Shown here one piece after another: positions 63,583-64,000 of a DNA stretch of 64,000 bases. The position numbers and the translations under genes are program-made. Within the stretch, counting starts at the first letter, position 1; each line of letters starts with the position of its first letter. This stretch comes from Burkholderiaceae bacterium (GTDB lineage: Bacteria; Pseudomonadota; Gammaproteobacteria; Burkholderiales; Burkholderiaceae_C), in the NCBI GenBank assembly GCA_913776825.1, contig CAJYPV010000027.1, positions 1 through 64,000 of the forward strand, in the 5' to 3' direction. Under the pieces are notes generated by a model, which saw nothing but the letters and a program-made list of their open reading frames with translations, did not search any database and was not told the origin of the DNA.

Positions 63583-64000
63583 ATGATCCATTACCGCATC
63601 GCCACCGCCGACCTCCACGCGCATCGCTTCGAGGTCACCCTGACCGTGCCGGCGCCGGCCGCCCGTCAAGCGTTCAGTCTGCCCGTGTGGATCCCGGGCA
63701 GCTACCTGGTGCGTGAGTTCTCGCGGCATCTGGGGCAGGTGTCTGCGCGTCAGGGCAGTCGGGAACTGACGGTGCATCAGACCGCCAAGAACCGCTGGGA
63801 GGTCGATTGCAGCGGGCGCGGCGCGCTGGTGATCAGCTATCCGGTCTACGCCTTCGATACCTCGGTGCGCGCGGCCTTCCTGGATGCGCAACGCGGCTTC
63901 TTCAATCCCAGCTCCCTGTGCTTGCGCGCGCACGGCAAGGAGGCGCTGGAGCACCGCATCGAGCTCACCGATCTGCCCGACGGCTGGTCGGTGGCAACCG
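63583..64000 (+). CDS. M61 glycyl aminopeptidase family protein (5' part only)
   Basis: The first 139 codons of a gene that runs off the window. The translated start, MIHYRIATADLHAHRFEVTL, and LPVWIPGSYLVREFSRHL are typical of the N-terminal beta domain of M61 (PDZ-containing) peptidases in proteobacteria, as is YPVYAFDTSVRAAFLD. The catalytic HExxH domain and PDZ domain lie beyond position 64000. The frame is open throughout. Confidence 0.88.
   Translation, partial: MIHYRIATADLHAHRFEVTLTVPAPAARQAFSLPVWIPGSYLVREFSRHLGQVSARQGSRELTVHQTAKNRWEVDCSGRGALVISYPVYAFDTSVRAAFLDAQRGFFNPSSLCLRAHGKEALEHRIELTDLPDGWSVAT

Overview
The window is a GC-rich chromosomal segment. Gene content and order point to a betaproteobacterium of the order Burkholderiales, probably near the Roseateles/Mitsuaria/Rubrivivax group; that placement is inferred from recognised protein families and cannot be proved from one window. 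The supporting signs are a Chp/Pil chemotaxis cluster next to a rubredoxin, a pyrR-pyrB-pyrC' block behind yqgE-ruvX, an aa3/caa3-type oxidase operon with ctaG, DUF2970 and SURF1 genes, a SecB/GrxC/GpsA cluster and a Bug-type binding protein. No rRNA, tRNA or CRISPR array was recognised.

Layout. 1-1330 is a complete IS3-family insertion sequence whose right end cuts into an unrecognised gene (to 2240). 2386-8215 is a minus-strand run: AI-2E family transporter, Mpl, a HAD phosphatase, HemL and a ThiD-like kinase. 8349-20358 is a plus-strand surface-sensing cluster: rubredoxin, PilG, PilH, PilI, PilJ, a 2267-residue PilL/ChpA kinase and a diguanylate cyclase. 20504-21553 is a lipoprotein hydrolase. 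21988-29870 is a second surface-adhesion block: a CHASE3 histidine kinase, a LuxR-type regulator, a receiver protein with a degenerate GGDEF domain, then an archaic chaperone-usher pilus operon (spore coat U pilin, chaperone, usher, second spore coat U protein). 29901-38149 holds photolyase, yqgE-ruvX-pyrR-pyrB-pyrC'-plsC, a DUF4254 protein and a family 9 glycosyltransferase. 38263-45152 is housekeeping: gpmA, rhodanese, grxC, secB, gpsA, a Bug protein, trmL, comF and a BioC-like methyltransferase. 45396-55456 is a nearly complete cytochrome c oxidase and haem A/copper assembly region. 55644-64000 holds rpoH, a MASE1/CHASE/PAS histidine kinase, ychF, a UbiH-family flavoprotein, dsbC, a DUF3429 protein and the start of an M61 peptidase.

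How the parts work together. Two stretches deal with life on surfaces: the Chp pathway for type IV pili, ending in a predicted active diguanylate cyclase, and a two-component system placed directly before a chaperone-usher pilus. The oxidase region groups the structural subunits with copper delivery (CtaG, Sco), haem O/A synthesis (CtaB, CtaA) and SURF1.

The most notable regulatory sign is a perfect CIRCE operator (TTAGCACTC-N9-GAGTGCTAA) at 56651-56677 in front of rpoH, which would place the heat-shock sigma factor under HrcA. Other points of interest are a dihydroorotase homologue that has lost its metal ligands, a UbiH-family protein without a normal DG motif, a degenerate Sco-like protein, several near-leaderless promoters, and an 11-bp-spaced GATC cluster between genes. 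No entirely new multi-gene system was found.
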